Positions 15,398 through 22,023 of a stretch of 22,708 bases of DNA are shown here, piece by piece. This stretch comes from JAFAVZ01 sp036009105. GTDB taxonomy: Bacteria; Acidobacteriota; Thermoanaerobaculia; Gp7-AA8. Every line of letters begins with the position of its first letter. Positions within the stretch are counted from its first letter, which is position 1. A program made the position numbers and the translations under genes. Below the pieces are notes generated by a model. It worked only from the letters and a program-made list of their open reading frames with translations, was not told the origin of the DNA and searched no databases. The stretch spans positions 1-22,708 of the forward strand of contig DASYMJ010000138.1 of the NCBI GenBank assembly GCA_036009105.1. Direction: 5' to 3'.

Positions 15398-15931
15398 ATG
15401 CTGCGCCTTCTCCTCCTCGGCGTGCTGGCCGGGATCGACAACCTGCAGGTGGCCGCGGCGCTGAGCGTGGCGCCGCTCACCCGCGCGCGCCGTTTCCTGC
15501 TCGCCCTGGCCTTCACCATCTGCGAGACCACCTCGCCGCTGGTCGGCTACGCGCTGGCCAGCGCGTTGCGCACCCGGCTCGGCGTGGCGTTCGACCGCGC
15601 CACGCCGCTGATCGTCATCGCCTGCGGCGCCACCATCGTCTGGCTCGCCCTGCGCGAGCGCGACACGGCGCCGCTGGTCAACAGCAACTGGACCATCTTC
15701 GGCCTGCCGCTCTCGCTCTCTCTGGACAACCTGCTGGTCGGGGTGAGCCTGGGGTCGTTCGGCTACCGGCCGGCCGTCGCGGCGCTGACCATCGGCGGCA
15801 CCAGCGCCGTCCTCTGCCTCTGCGGGATCGTCTTCGGCGCCCGCATCCGCCGCCTCATCCCCGAACGCGCGGAGCTGGTCAGCGGCGCCGCGCTCATCGC
15901 CGTCGCCGCCTCGATGTGGATCCGAAGCTAG
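15398..15931 (+). CDS. MntP-like membrane protein, putative metal (Mn) exporter
   Basis: A 177-residue protein with about six hydrophobic segments arranged as two related halves. Each half carries an Asp-Asn motif in its first helix: GIDNLQVAA (Asp14) and LSLDNLLVGVSLG (Asp110). This matches the inverted-repeat layout of MntP, whose halves carry SMDAFA and SIDALAVG with essential Asp residues. Here Asn replaces the following Ala in both copies, giving DN as in TerC/CadD-like transporters, so the substrate may differ. The gene starts six bases after the propeller stop, without a strong Shine-Dalgarno, suggesting coupling. In the module it may protect against a metal that the receptor or quinoprotein brings in. 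It is an inner-membrane protein. Confidence 0.7.
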   Translation: MLRLLLLGVLAGIDNLQVAAALSVAPLTRARRFLLALAFTICETTSPLVGYALASALRTRLGVAFDRATPLIVIACGATIVWLALRERDTAPLVNSNWTIFGLPLSLSLDNLLVGVSLGSFGYRPAVAALTIGGTSAVLCLCGIVFGARIRRLIPERAELVSGAALIAVAASMWIRS

Positions 15932-15943
15932 GAGAGAACCGAC

Positions 15944-16180
15944 ATGCCGACGTCCTTCAAGAACGACATCGCCCCCATCTTCGCGCCGTTCTACGCCCAG
16001 ATGATCTGGCGCTTCGACCTCCGCGCCTACGAGCAGGTGAAAGCGAACGCCCTGCTCATCGACACGTTCATCTCCGGCGATCCCGACAGCCGGATGCCTC
16101 CCGCAAACTACGGTCCGCCATTGCGGGGCGAGGACATCGCGACGTTCAAGAAGTGGATTGCGGAGGGCTGCCCTCCGTAG
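15944..16180 (+). CDS. Small cytochrome-like protein lacking a heme motif (78 residues)
   Basis: ATG 15944 follows AGGAG (15931-15935), which overlaps the stop of the MntP-like gene. The preceding in-frame stop excludes a signal peptide. The layout is SFKNDIAPIFAPF at the N-terminus, FDLRAYEQVKANA in the middle, RMPPANYGPPL, then IATFKKWIAEGCPP at the end. The last blocks match the typical ending of planctomycete-type and related c-type cytochrome domains (MPP..., then lFxxWIxxGxPP), but there is no CxxCH and only one Cys. I recall similar short heme-less proteins in other bacteria with no known role. As last gene of the module it may be a chaperone or binding partner for the propeller. Its 3' end overlaps the convergent membrane-protein gene by 35 bp. 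Confidence 0.75.
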   Translation: MPTSFKNDIAPIFAPFYAQMIWRFDLRAYEQVKANALLIDTFISGDPDSRMPPANYGPPLRGEDIATFKKWIAEGCPP

Positions 16181-16547
16181 GCGGCTTCCGCCCCTCCACC
16201 ACCCGCACCACCAGCCAGTCCACGCCGAGGATCACCAGCAGCAGGATCCCCAGCGGCGCGACGGTGACCAGCGCCGTGACCGCCTTGGCGAACGGCCGGT
16301 GCGGATGCATCGGCTCGTTGCGCAGCCCGATGAGGATGGCGAAGGCGAGGAAGATGACCACCCGCGCCCAGACCGGCCGCGGCCAGGTCATGAAGAGCCC
16401 GACGATCAACCCCACCAGCAGAAACGAGGAGATGGTGAGCAGCGTGCTCCCGATGTTTTGCCGGATCGGCGTGACCGTGAACCAGAACACGGCGCAAAGC
16501 GTGGCCGTGACGAGCGCCCGTCGGAGGATCGTCGGCGCGAGGTGCAT
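16146..16547 (-). CDS. Hypothetical small membrane protein (133 residues)
   Basis: Four hydrophobic segments are visible (about 11-27, 38-54, 60-77 and 87-112), with Arg-rich connecting loops (TPIRQNIG, WPRPVWARVV, RNEPMHPHRPFAKA) and a polar tail ending GRKPPTEGSPPQSTS. I do not recognise a family. ATG 16547 has no Shine-Dalgarno, and an in-frame TGA (the stop of the HEPN-like remnant) lies five codons upstream, so the start is tightly limited. It is downstream of the remnant on the same strand, 15 bases on. Confidence 0.7.
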   Translation of the reverse strand: MHLAPTILRRALVTATLCAVFWFTVTPIRQNIGSTLLTISSFLLVGLIVGLFMTWPRPVWARVVIFLAFAILIGLRNEPMHPHRPFAKAVTALVTVAPLGILLLVILGVDWLVVRVVEGRKPPTEGSPPQSTS

Positions 16548-16562
16548 GAGGGCATTCTGCCA

Positions 16563-16802
16563 TCAGCTCGGGGTTTCCAGCAGTTTCTGCACGCGGATCG
16601 CGACCTCGCCGGTGACGCGAACGAGCGCCGCCACGAGCTGCCGGTCGAGATCGGCCGCGCCCTGGTATTCGCTGGCGTTGCGCTTCCGGTGCGCCAAGTC
16701 GAGCACGCGCCACTGTTCCGGCGGCAGCTCGAGCGTGTGAGGGAGGCACTGGAAAACGATGTACCGGGCGAACGGCGAGGCTTTGCTTCGGGAGGTGTCC
16801 CC
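16563..16802 (-). pseudogene. 5'-truncated HEPN-like domain gene
   Basis: Directly after the nuclease stop (TGA 16805-16803), the same frame stays open for 79 codons to TGA at 16565-16563, but with no ATG, GTG or TTG for its first 32 codons. The sequence SPFARYIVFQCLPHTLELPP followed by EQWRVLDLAHRKRNASEYQG strongly resembles the C-terminal half of a roughly 150-residue HEPN-type family, which has a QxLPxTLGL block and an RKRNxxEY motif. The N-terminal helices are missing. A GTG at 16706 could start a 47-residue peptide keeping RKRNASEY. I read it as a gene whose 5' half was lost when the nuclease gene arrived or when DNA was deleted. The family is associated with toxin-antitoxin-like loci, but the role is not settled. 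Confidence 0.6.
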
Positions 16803-17369
16803 TCACACATTCGCGAACGCCTCCACCCAGAACTCCACCTCCTGCCGCAGTACCCCGAACTCCAGCCCGGACGGGCGGGCGGTGCCGTCGGCGTAGATGG
16901 GACGGGAGAAGAAGAACGTGCCGAGGTGTTCTTCGCAGTAGCGTTCCATGGCGCGGTAGCGGCGGCCGTCGGGCGAGTGTCCGCGATTGAGCCGGGCGTT
17001 CTGGTGGAAGAGGTTGATATCCTCCCCGCCGCCGGCGGCGCGGGCGAGGAAGTGGCCGCGATCGCCGCGGTGGTCGGAGCCGGGAAAGCCGCGGATTCGC
17101 GAGGCGCGCCGCGCGGTGAGGGGCAGCCGCGAGACGCCGAAGGCAACCACGAGCCGGTCTTCACGCGCCCCGTCCGGCAGTTGCGAGCAGTGGTCGAACA
17201 GATAATCGAAGCCTGGGGCGTTCACCACGAGCACGTTCGTCGGGCCGGTGCACATCGCCTGATAGTGCTCCAGCCAGACGTACGGCAACTCCTCGCGAAG
17301 TCGGGCGACCACGTCCTCATACGGTTGCCCGGCGAAGGCCGCCAGGCCGCGCGCGTACTGGATGGCCAT
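16803..17369 (-). CDS. DNA/RNA non-specific endonuclease-like (His-Me finger) protein
   Basis: A 188-residue protein with the core of the Serratia/NucA endonuclease family: GDRGHFLAR contains the DRGH motif with the general-base candidate His106, and NLFHQNARLNRG supplies the metal-ligand Asn128 (equivalent to Asn119 of Serratia nuclease). GFPGSDHRGDRGHF and RRYRAMERYCEEH extend the fit. The catalytic core is short and sits in the C-terminal half; residues 1-80 (YVWLEHYQAMCTGPTNVLVV) are unfamiliar. There is no signal peptide, unlike secreted nucleases, so the protein is cytoplasmic or delivered as an effector. The start ATG 17369 has GGGAGGAG about nine bases upstream. No intact immunity or inhibitor gene is recognisable next to it; the downstream gene is a truncated HEPN-like remnant. 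Confidence 0.75.
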   Translation of the reverse strand: MAIQYARGLAAFAGQPYEDVVARLREELPYVWLEHYQAMCTGPTNVLVVNAPGFDYLFDHCSQLPDGAREDRLVVAFGVSRLPLTARRASRIRGFPGSDHRGDRGHFLARAAGGGEDINLFHQNARLNRGHSPDGRRYRAMERYCEEHLGTFFFSRPIYADGTARPSGLEFGVLRQEVEFWVEAFANV

Positions 17370-17451
17370 CCTCCCATTCTCCTCCCGGCGGTCTCCGGCA
17401 ACGCGGCGGAAGCCGTCGGAACGATGAACGACCCACCCGCGGCCTTTGCGT

Positions 17452-17513
17452 GGGGCCGGCTCTCAGCCGGCCCGTCATCAACGGATAGTGGGGGCCGGCT
17501 GAGAGCCGGCCCT
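17452..17513. repeat. Paired GGGCCGGCT palindromes (REPIN-like)
   Basis: Two 21-bp palindromes, 17453-17473 and 17492-17512, each have arms GGGCCGGCT/AGCCGGCCC. Their 3-nt loops are CTC and GAG, so the second copy is the exact reverse complement of the first, with 18 bases between them. This inverted doublet in the 202-base gap between the nuclease and P450 starts resembles REP doublets (REPINs). It is unrelated in sequence to elements A-D. No gene is seen elsewhere in the gap. Confidence 0.85.
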
Positions 17514-17571
17514 ACATTTCATCAGAACGAGTGCGAACATCCGTTCTCACCGCCCAAGCGTAGACTGAGGC

Positions 17572-18876
17572 ATGAACACAGAGAAGATGCCGCCGGGCAG
17601 CGGCGGCTTGCCGCTGCTGGGCGAAACGCTCGCGTTTGCGAAGAACCCCTTCGCCTTCATCGACCAGCGGCTGGCCAGGCACGGGCGGATCTTTCGCTCG
17701 CGGGTCCTGGGCAGGAACACGGTCGTCATCGCGGGGCCGGACGCGGCGGGACGGTTCATCGACTCCGCGGCGGTGATGCGCGAGCAGTCGATGCCGCCGC
17801 ACGTGCAGGAGCTGTTCGGCGGGCGAAGCCTGCCGTTGCTCGATGGCGACGCGCATCGCAGCCGCAAGAGCGTGGTGAACCAGGCCTTCACCCGCGCCGC
17901 GCTCGCCTCCTACCTCCCCCCGATGCAGGCTTCCATCGAGCGCGCGTTCGAACAGTGGGCCGAGAACGGAGAGCTGCGCTGGCTGGATGAGCTCAAGCGG
18001 CTGGCCATCGAAGTGATCTGCTCCAACTTCATCGGCCTGGAGCCCGGCCCCGAAATGGACGGCCTCCGCCGCGACTACGACATCCTCACCGGCGGCTTCG
18101 CCACGCTGCCCATCAACATCCCCGGCACGCGCTATCACAAGGCGCTCAAGGCGAGGGATCGCATCCTGGCCGTGCTGCGCGCGAAGGTCAAAGAGCGTCG
18201 CAAGGCGCCGACCGGCGACGGCCTCTCCCGCATCCTTGCCGCGGCCGGCGAGGCGCACAGCGACGAGGCGATCGTGCTCGAGCTGCACCACATCGTGATC
18301 GCCGGCTTCATCGTCTATGCCGAGCTGGGCGCAATCGTCCAGCAGCTGACCAAGCACCCCGACGTGCGCCGGCAGCTCGAGGCCGAAGCAGGCCAGGGCG
18401 CGATCACGCTCGAGTCGCTGATGGGGATGCCGTACCTGCTGCAGGTGGTCAACGAGGTGAAGCGCCTCACCCCGATCATCCCGGCCGTCTTCGGCATCGC
18501 CAAAGACTCTTTCGAGCTGGACGGCGTCTCCGTGCCGGCGGGGTGGATGGTGATGTGGGCACTGCGGCCGAGCCACGTGGCGCACGGCGTCTACAGCGAT
18601 GCCGAGCGCTTCGATCCGGCCCGCTTCTCGCCCGAGCGCGCGGAGGAGAAGCGGCACGAGCATGCTTTCGCGCCGCAGGGGGCGGGACCGGTGACCGGCC
18701 ACCGCTGCCCCGGTCTCGACTACGCCACGTACTTTATGGAGGTCTTCACCCTGGTGCTGCTGCGCGGCTACGAGTGGAACCTGCCGCCGCAGAGCTTCGC
18801 GGTCGACTACAGCAGCACGCCGCCCCAGCCGCGCGACGGGCTGCGCGCGACGGTGAGCCGCCTCAAAACACGATGA
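17572..18876 (+). CDS. Cytochrome P450 with CYP152-like heme loop
   Basis: A 434-residue soluble P450. The ExxR motif is EVKR (Glu295, Arg298). The heme-ligand loop FAPQGAGPVTGHRCPG (367-382; Cys379) has extra residues before the Cys and the GHRCPG ending seen in CYP152 peroxygenases rather than the common FxxGxRxCxG spacing. The I-helix (236-256, VLELHHIVIAGFIVYAELGA) lacks the Asp/Glu-Thr pair that delivers protons in monooxygenases and also lacks the Arg-Pro of CYP152. The usual O2-activation route is thus in doubt; a peroxygenase or isomerase-type reaction is possible. The N-terminus PPGSGGLPLLGETLAFAKNP is a normal P450 start; no membrane anchor. The 3' end overlaps the convergent alcohol dehydrogenase by 14 bp. 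No ferredoxin or reductase gene is nearby. Confidence 0.9.
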   Translation: MNTEKMPPGSGGLPLLGETLAFAKNPFAFIDQRLARHGRIFRSRVLGRNTVVIAGPDAAGRFIDSAAVMREQSMPPHVQELFGGRSLPLLDGDAHRSRKSVVNQAFTRAALASYLPPMQASIERAFEQWAENGELRWLDELKRLAIEVICSNFIGLEPGPEMDGLRRDYDILTGGFATLPINIPGTRYHKALKARDRILAVLRAKVKERRKAPTGDGLSRILAAAGEAHSDEAIVLELHHIVIAGFIVYAELGAIVQQLTKHPDVRRQLEAEAGQGAITLESLMGMPYLLQVVNEVKRLTPIIPAVFGIAKDSFELDGVSVPAGWMVMWALRPSHVAHGVYSDAERFDPARFSPERAEEKRHEHAFAPQGAGPVTGHRCPGLDYATYFMEVFTLVLLRGYEWNLPPQSFAVDYSSTPPQPRDGLRATVSRLKTR

Positions 18877-19909
18877 GGTTCCGCAGCGCCTCCCCCCGCC
18901 CCATCGACGCGATCGCCTCGTTGATGCCGGCCAGCGGGTAGCGCGCGGTGATCAGCTGGTCGAGCTTGAGGCGGCCGCGGAGGTAGAGGTCGACCAGGCG
19001 GGGAGCGTCGAGCTGCAGGTTGGCCGAGCCCATGCGGCTGCCGAGGATGCGCTGCTCGCTCCAGACCACATCGAACATGCGCAGGGAGAGGGCGGCCTTG
19101 AGCGCGGGCATGCCGACCACCACGATCGTGCCGCCGGGACGGATCATCTGCTGCGCCTGCGAAACGGCCTCCGGCACGCCGACGGTGACGAAGGCGTAGT
19201 CGACTTTGCGTACCTCGCGCGGCTCGAGCGTGACGCGGGTCGCGCCGAAGGCGAGGGCGGCATCGAGCTTGGAGGCCACGCGGTCGATGGCGATGATGGG
19301 ATGGGCGCCGGCGAGCACCGCGCCCTGGATCGCGTTCAGTCCGACGCCGCCCGCTCCGATGATGGCGACGCTCTCCCCCACCCCCACCCGCGCCGTGTTC
19401 AGCACCGCGCCGACACCGGTGATCACGCCGCAGCCGAGGAGCGCGGCGCGGTCGAGCGGCATCTCCTCCGGGATCGCCACCACCTGCGACTGATCCACGA
19501 TGGCCACCTCGGCGAACGCCGCGCAGTTGATGCCGTGCGCGAGCGGCTCGCCTTTGCCGTTGTGCAGCCGGCTCTCCCGGTCGAGGGGGAACGCGCCGCG
19601 GCAGTTGTTCTTCGCGCCGGTCCTGCATTGCAGGCATTGGCCGCAGGAGCGCAACAGCGAAACGATCACGCGGTCGCCCGCCTTCACGGCGGTCACATTG
19701 GCGCCTACCGCTTCGACGATGCCCGCCGCTTCGTGGCCGGCGACGACCGGCAACGGTCCGGCCCAGTCGCCGCTGATGAGGTGGATGTCGCTGTGGCAGA
19801 CGGCGGTCGCGGCCAACCGCACCTGCACCTCGCCAACCTGGGGAGGGTCGAGCGTCACCTCCTCGATGACGAGAGGCGCGCCGAACGAGTAGCAGACCGC
19901 CGCCTTCAT
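18863..19909 (-). CDS. Zinc-dependent alcohol dehydrogenase (MDR, class III-like)
   Basis: A 348-residue medium-chain dehydrogenase. Catalytic zinc ligands are Cys38 (VCHSD), His59 (GHE) and Cys160 (GCGVITG); structural zinc ligands are Cys89, Cys92, Cys95 and Cys103 (SCGQCLQCRTGAKNNC). The NAD-binding GAGGVG is at 185-190, with an acidic residue after IIAID favouring NAD over NADP. ATG 19909 overlaps the stop of the MFS gene (ATGA), so it is coupled to the transporter. The pattern matches NAD-dependent primary/aryl alcohol dehydrogenases that oxidise aldehydes or alcohols. In this operon it would supply the alcohol/aldehyde step for a hydrophobic substrate, possibly downstream of the facing P450. 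Substrate is inference only. Confidence 0.92.
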   Translation of the reverse strand: MKAAVCYSFGAPLVIEEVTLDPPQVGEVQVRLAATAVCHSDIHLISGDWAGPLPVVAGHEAAGIVEAVGANVTAVKAGDRVIVSLLRSCGQCLQCRTGAKNNCRGAFPLDRESRLHNGKGEPLAHGINCAAFAEVAIVDQSQVVAIPEEMPLDRAALLGCGVITGVGAVLNTARVGVGESVAIIGAGGVGLNAIQGAVLAGAHPIIAIDRVASKLDAALAFGATRVTLEPREVRKVDYAFVTVGVPEAVSQAQQMIRPGGTIVVVGMPALKAALSLRMFDVVWSEQRILGSRMGSANLQLDAPRLVDLYLRGRLKLDQLITARYPLAGINEAIASMGRGEALRNLIVF

Positions 19910-21165
19910 CGATGCGGCATCCGGTCCATGTCCTTCGACACGGTGCGCGCGGCGGCGAAGAGGACGAAGGTGAGCAGCACGCTCAGTAGAGGCACGAGGT
20001 ACATCGCGTTGTGCAGCCCCTCGCCGCGGAACGGCTCGAGCGGCCGGCCGGCGGCGGCGCGGCGGGTGAAGAAGTCGCTGACCAGCCCCGTGGCCAGCGG
20101 CCCGAACGAGGCGCCGAGGACGTACATGGCGAAGAAGTAGAGCGACATGGCCGTGCCGCGCAGCGACGGCGCCACCACGTCCTGCAGCGTGGCGTAGACG
20201 CTGGCGTAGTAGACGTACATCGCCATGCAGCCGAGGGAGCCGAAGAGGACGAACTGCAGCAACGCGCCCTTCGGTTGCATCAGCGCGACGAGCATCAGCG
20301 GCGCGGAGAGGAGCGTGGCGATGGTGGCGACGAGCAGGCGTCCGTCGCGGCGCTTCATCCCCCAGCGGTCGGCCAGCGCGCCGCCGGCGAGGAGGCCGGG
20401 GATGCCGGAGAGGCCGTACACGATCATGGTGATGAGGCCCGCGCGGCGGAGTCCGGTGTGGTGGTAGCGGATGATGAGCGGGGCGAGGAACGAGCCGAGC
20501 GCGTACATGTTGAAGTTGTGCAGCGCGCCGCTGACGATCAGCCACCAGAAGGTGGGGATGGAGAACAGCACCCGCCACGGCGAGCTGCCCGTCTCGTGCT
20601 TCGGCGCGACGCGCGGCGGCTCATCGATGAACAGCGCGGCGATCGCCGCCAGCACGCCGGGGATGCCGGCGATGAAGAACGCGGCGCGCCAGCCGTAAGC
20701 CGCGGCGACGTAGCTGCCGACGTAGTACGAGAGGGCGATGCCGACCGGCAGGCCCATCATGAAGATGGACATGGCCCGGGCGCGGCGCTGGGGCGGGAAG
20801 AGATCGCCGATGAGCGACGTCGCGGCCGGCGCGCAGGCGGCCTCGCCCGCGCCGACGCCGAGGCGGGTGGCGAAGAGCTGCCAGTAAGTGCGGGTCAGGC
20901 CGGAGAGCGAGGTCAGGCCGCTCCAGATGAAGACCGCCACGGCGAGGATGGTCTTGCGCGGCTTGCGGTCGCTCAGGCGCCCGATGGGGATGCCGACGAA
21001 GGCGTAGAGCAAGGTGAACGCGGTGCCGAGCGCGCCCAGGGCGCCGTCGGAGAGGTTCCACTCGCGGCGGATCGGCTCGCCCAGGGCGCCGCCGATCACC
21101 CGGTCGAAGAAGTTCATCGCGTTGATGACGAAGAGCACGGCCAGGGCGTACCACTGTTTTCTCAT
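19906..21165 (-). CDS. MFS transporter, Spinster-like subfamily
   Basis: A 419-residue inner-membrane protein with about 12 hydrophobic helices. The first helix ends with VINAMNFFDRVIGGALGEPI, and LLYAFVGIPIGRLSDRKPRK gives the MFS signature between helices 2 and 3. GVGAGEAACAPAATSLIGDL (helix 4-5 region) and the central loop DEPPRVAPKHET before the second bundle match the Spinster branch found in catabolic clusters. Start ATG 21165 overlaps the enoyl-CoA hydratase stop (ATGA), and its own stop overlaps the next start. This layout suggests import of the operon's substrate or export of an intermediate; the cargo cannot be deduced. Confidence 0.9.
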   Translation of the reverse strand: MRKQWYALAVLFVINAMNFFDRVIGGALGEPIRREWNLSDGALGALGTAFTLLYAFVGIPIGRLSDRKPRKTILAVAVFIWSGLTSLSGLTRTYWQLFATRLGVGAGEAACAPAATSLIGDLFPPQRRARAMSIFMMGLPVGIALSYYVGSYVAAAYGWRAAFFIAGIPGVLAAIAALFIDEPPRVAPKHETGSSPWRVLFSIPTFWWLIVSGALHNFNMYALGSFLAPLIIRYHHTGLRRAGLITMIVYGLSGIPGLLAGGALADRWGMKRRDGRLLVATIATLLSAPLMLVALMQPKGALLQFVLFGSLGCMAMYVYYASVYATLQDVVAPSLRGTAMSLYFFAMYVLGASFGPLATGLVSDFFTRRAAAGRPLEPFRGEGLHNAMYLVPLLSVLLTFVLFAAARTVSKDMDRMPHR

Positions 21166-21929
21166 CGGCCTTCGAACTCCGGCTTGCGCTTGTCCAGAAA
21201 GGCGCGCATCCCTTCCTTCTGATCCCGCGTGGCGAAGAGCAGTTGGAACGCCTTGCGCTCCAGCAGCAGGCCGGCCTCCAGCGAAGAGTCCTCGCCGGCC
21301 AGCACCGCCTCCTTGATCTGCATCACCGCGAGCGGCGGCATCCTGGCGATGGTGTTGGCGATGGCCAGCGCGCGCGGCAGCGTCTCGGCATCGGGGACGA
21401 CTTCGCTGACCAGGCCCATGGCCAGCGCGTCGCGCGCGCTCACCGGCTCGCCGGTGAGCAGCATCTTCATCGCCCGGAACTTGCCGACGGCGCGCACGAG
21501 GCGCTGCGTGCCGCCCGCGCCGGGCATGATCCCCACGCGCACTTCCGGCTGGGCGAAGCTCGCCCCTTCGCCGGCGATGATGATGTCGGCGTGCATGGCC
21601 AGCTCGCAGCCGCCGCCGAACGCGTAGCCGTTCACCGCGGCGATGACCGGCTTGGGACACCCGGCGATCGGCGCCCACATCCGCTCGCCGTGCCGCAGCA
21701 TCAAATCGACGGCCGAGCGCTCCGCCATGTCCCGGATGTCCGCCCCGCCGGCGAACACTTTCTCCCCGCCGGTGAGGATGATGCAGCGCGTCTCTTCGTC
21801 TTCACACAGGACGCGAAAGTGCTCCGCCAGCAGCCGCCGCATTTCGACATTCAACGCATTGCGCGCCTCGGGGCGGTGGAGGGTGATGAGGGCGATGTGC
21901 TGGCTGGGGCGGTCGAGGATGATTGTCAT
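21162..21929 (-). CDS. Enoyl-CoA hydratase/isomerase family protein (crotonase)
   Basis: A 255-residue crotonase. GGADI (61-65) and GYAFGGGCEL (101-110) form the oxyanion hole and CoA-binding loop. Catalytic Glu109 (GGGCE) and Glu129 (QPEVRVGIMPGAGGTQRL) are both present, so it can be a true 2-enoyl-CoA hydratase, as in PaaF or FadB-type enzymes. ATG 21929 has GGAG seven bases upstream. It acts on a CoA ester, so a CoA ligase or dehydrogenase must lie elsewhere, perhaps beyond the window. The stop overlaps the MFS start. Element D separates it from the oxidoreductase gene upstream in the same direction. Confidence 0.92.
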   Translation of the reverse strand: MTIILDRPSQHIALITLHRPEARNALNVEMRRLLAEHFRVLCEDEETRCIILTGGEKVFAGGADIRDMAERSAVDLMLRHGERMWAPIAGCPKPVIAAVNGYAFGGGCELAMHADIIIAGEGASFAQPEVRVGIMPGAGGTQRLVRAVGKFRAMKMLLTGEPVSARDALAMGLVSEVVPDAETLPRALAIANTIARMPPLAVMQIKEAVLAGEDSSLEAGLLLERKAFQLLFATRDQKEGMRAFLDKRKPEFEGR

Positions 21930-21948
21930 TGTTTGGCTCCGTGGCGCG

Positions 21949-22023
21949 CAGTTGTCAGTTGTCGGTTGTCAGCGGTGGGTAGGCGAGGACCTACTGACAA
22001 CCGATAACCGACAACTGACAACT
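21949..22023. repeat. Palindromic heptamer-array element D
   Basis: The left arm is GTTGTCA, GTTGTCG, GTTGTCA (21951-21971), then a short segment ending GTAGG (21979-21983). The loop is CGAGGA, then CCTAC. The right arm, read on the minus strand from 22022 down, is GTTGTCA, GTTGTCG, GTTATCG, GTTGTCA (22022 to 21995). The outermost base of the right arm is also the last base of the oxidoreductase stop codon. It lies inside what looks like one operon. Units match element B, including the GCGCAG lead-in. Confidence 0.9.

Noticed and set aside
19910..20578. An upstream in-frame extension of the zinc alcohol dehydrogenase.
   Set aside because: It would overlap the MFS gene by over 600 bases and reads as Arg/Pro/His-rich shadow sequence; MKAAVCYSF at 19909 is the normal MDR start.
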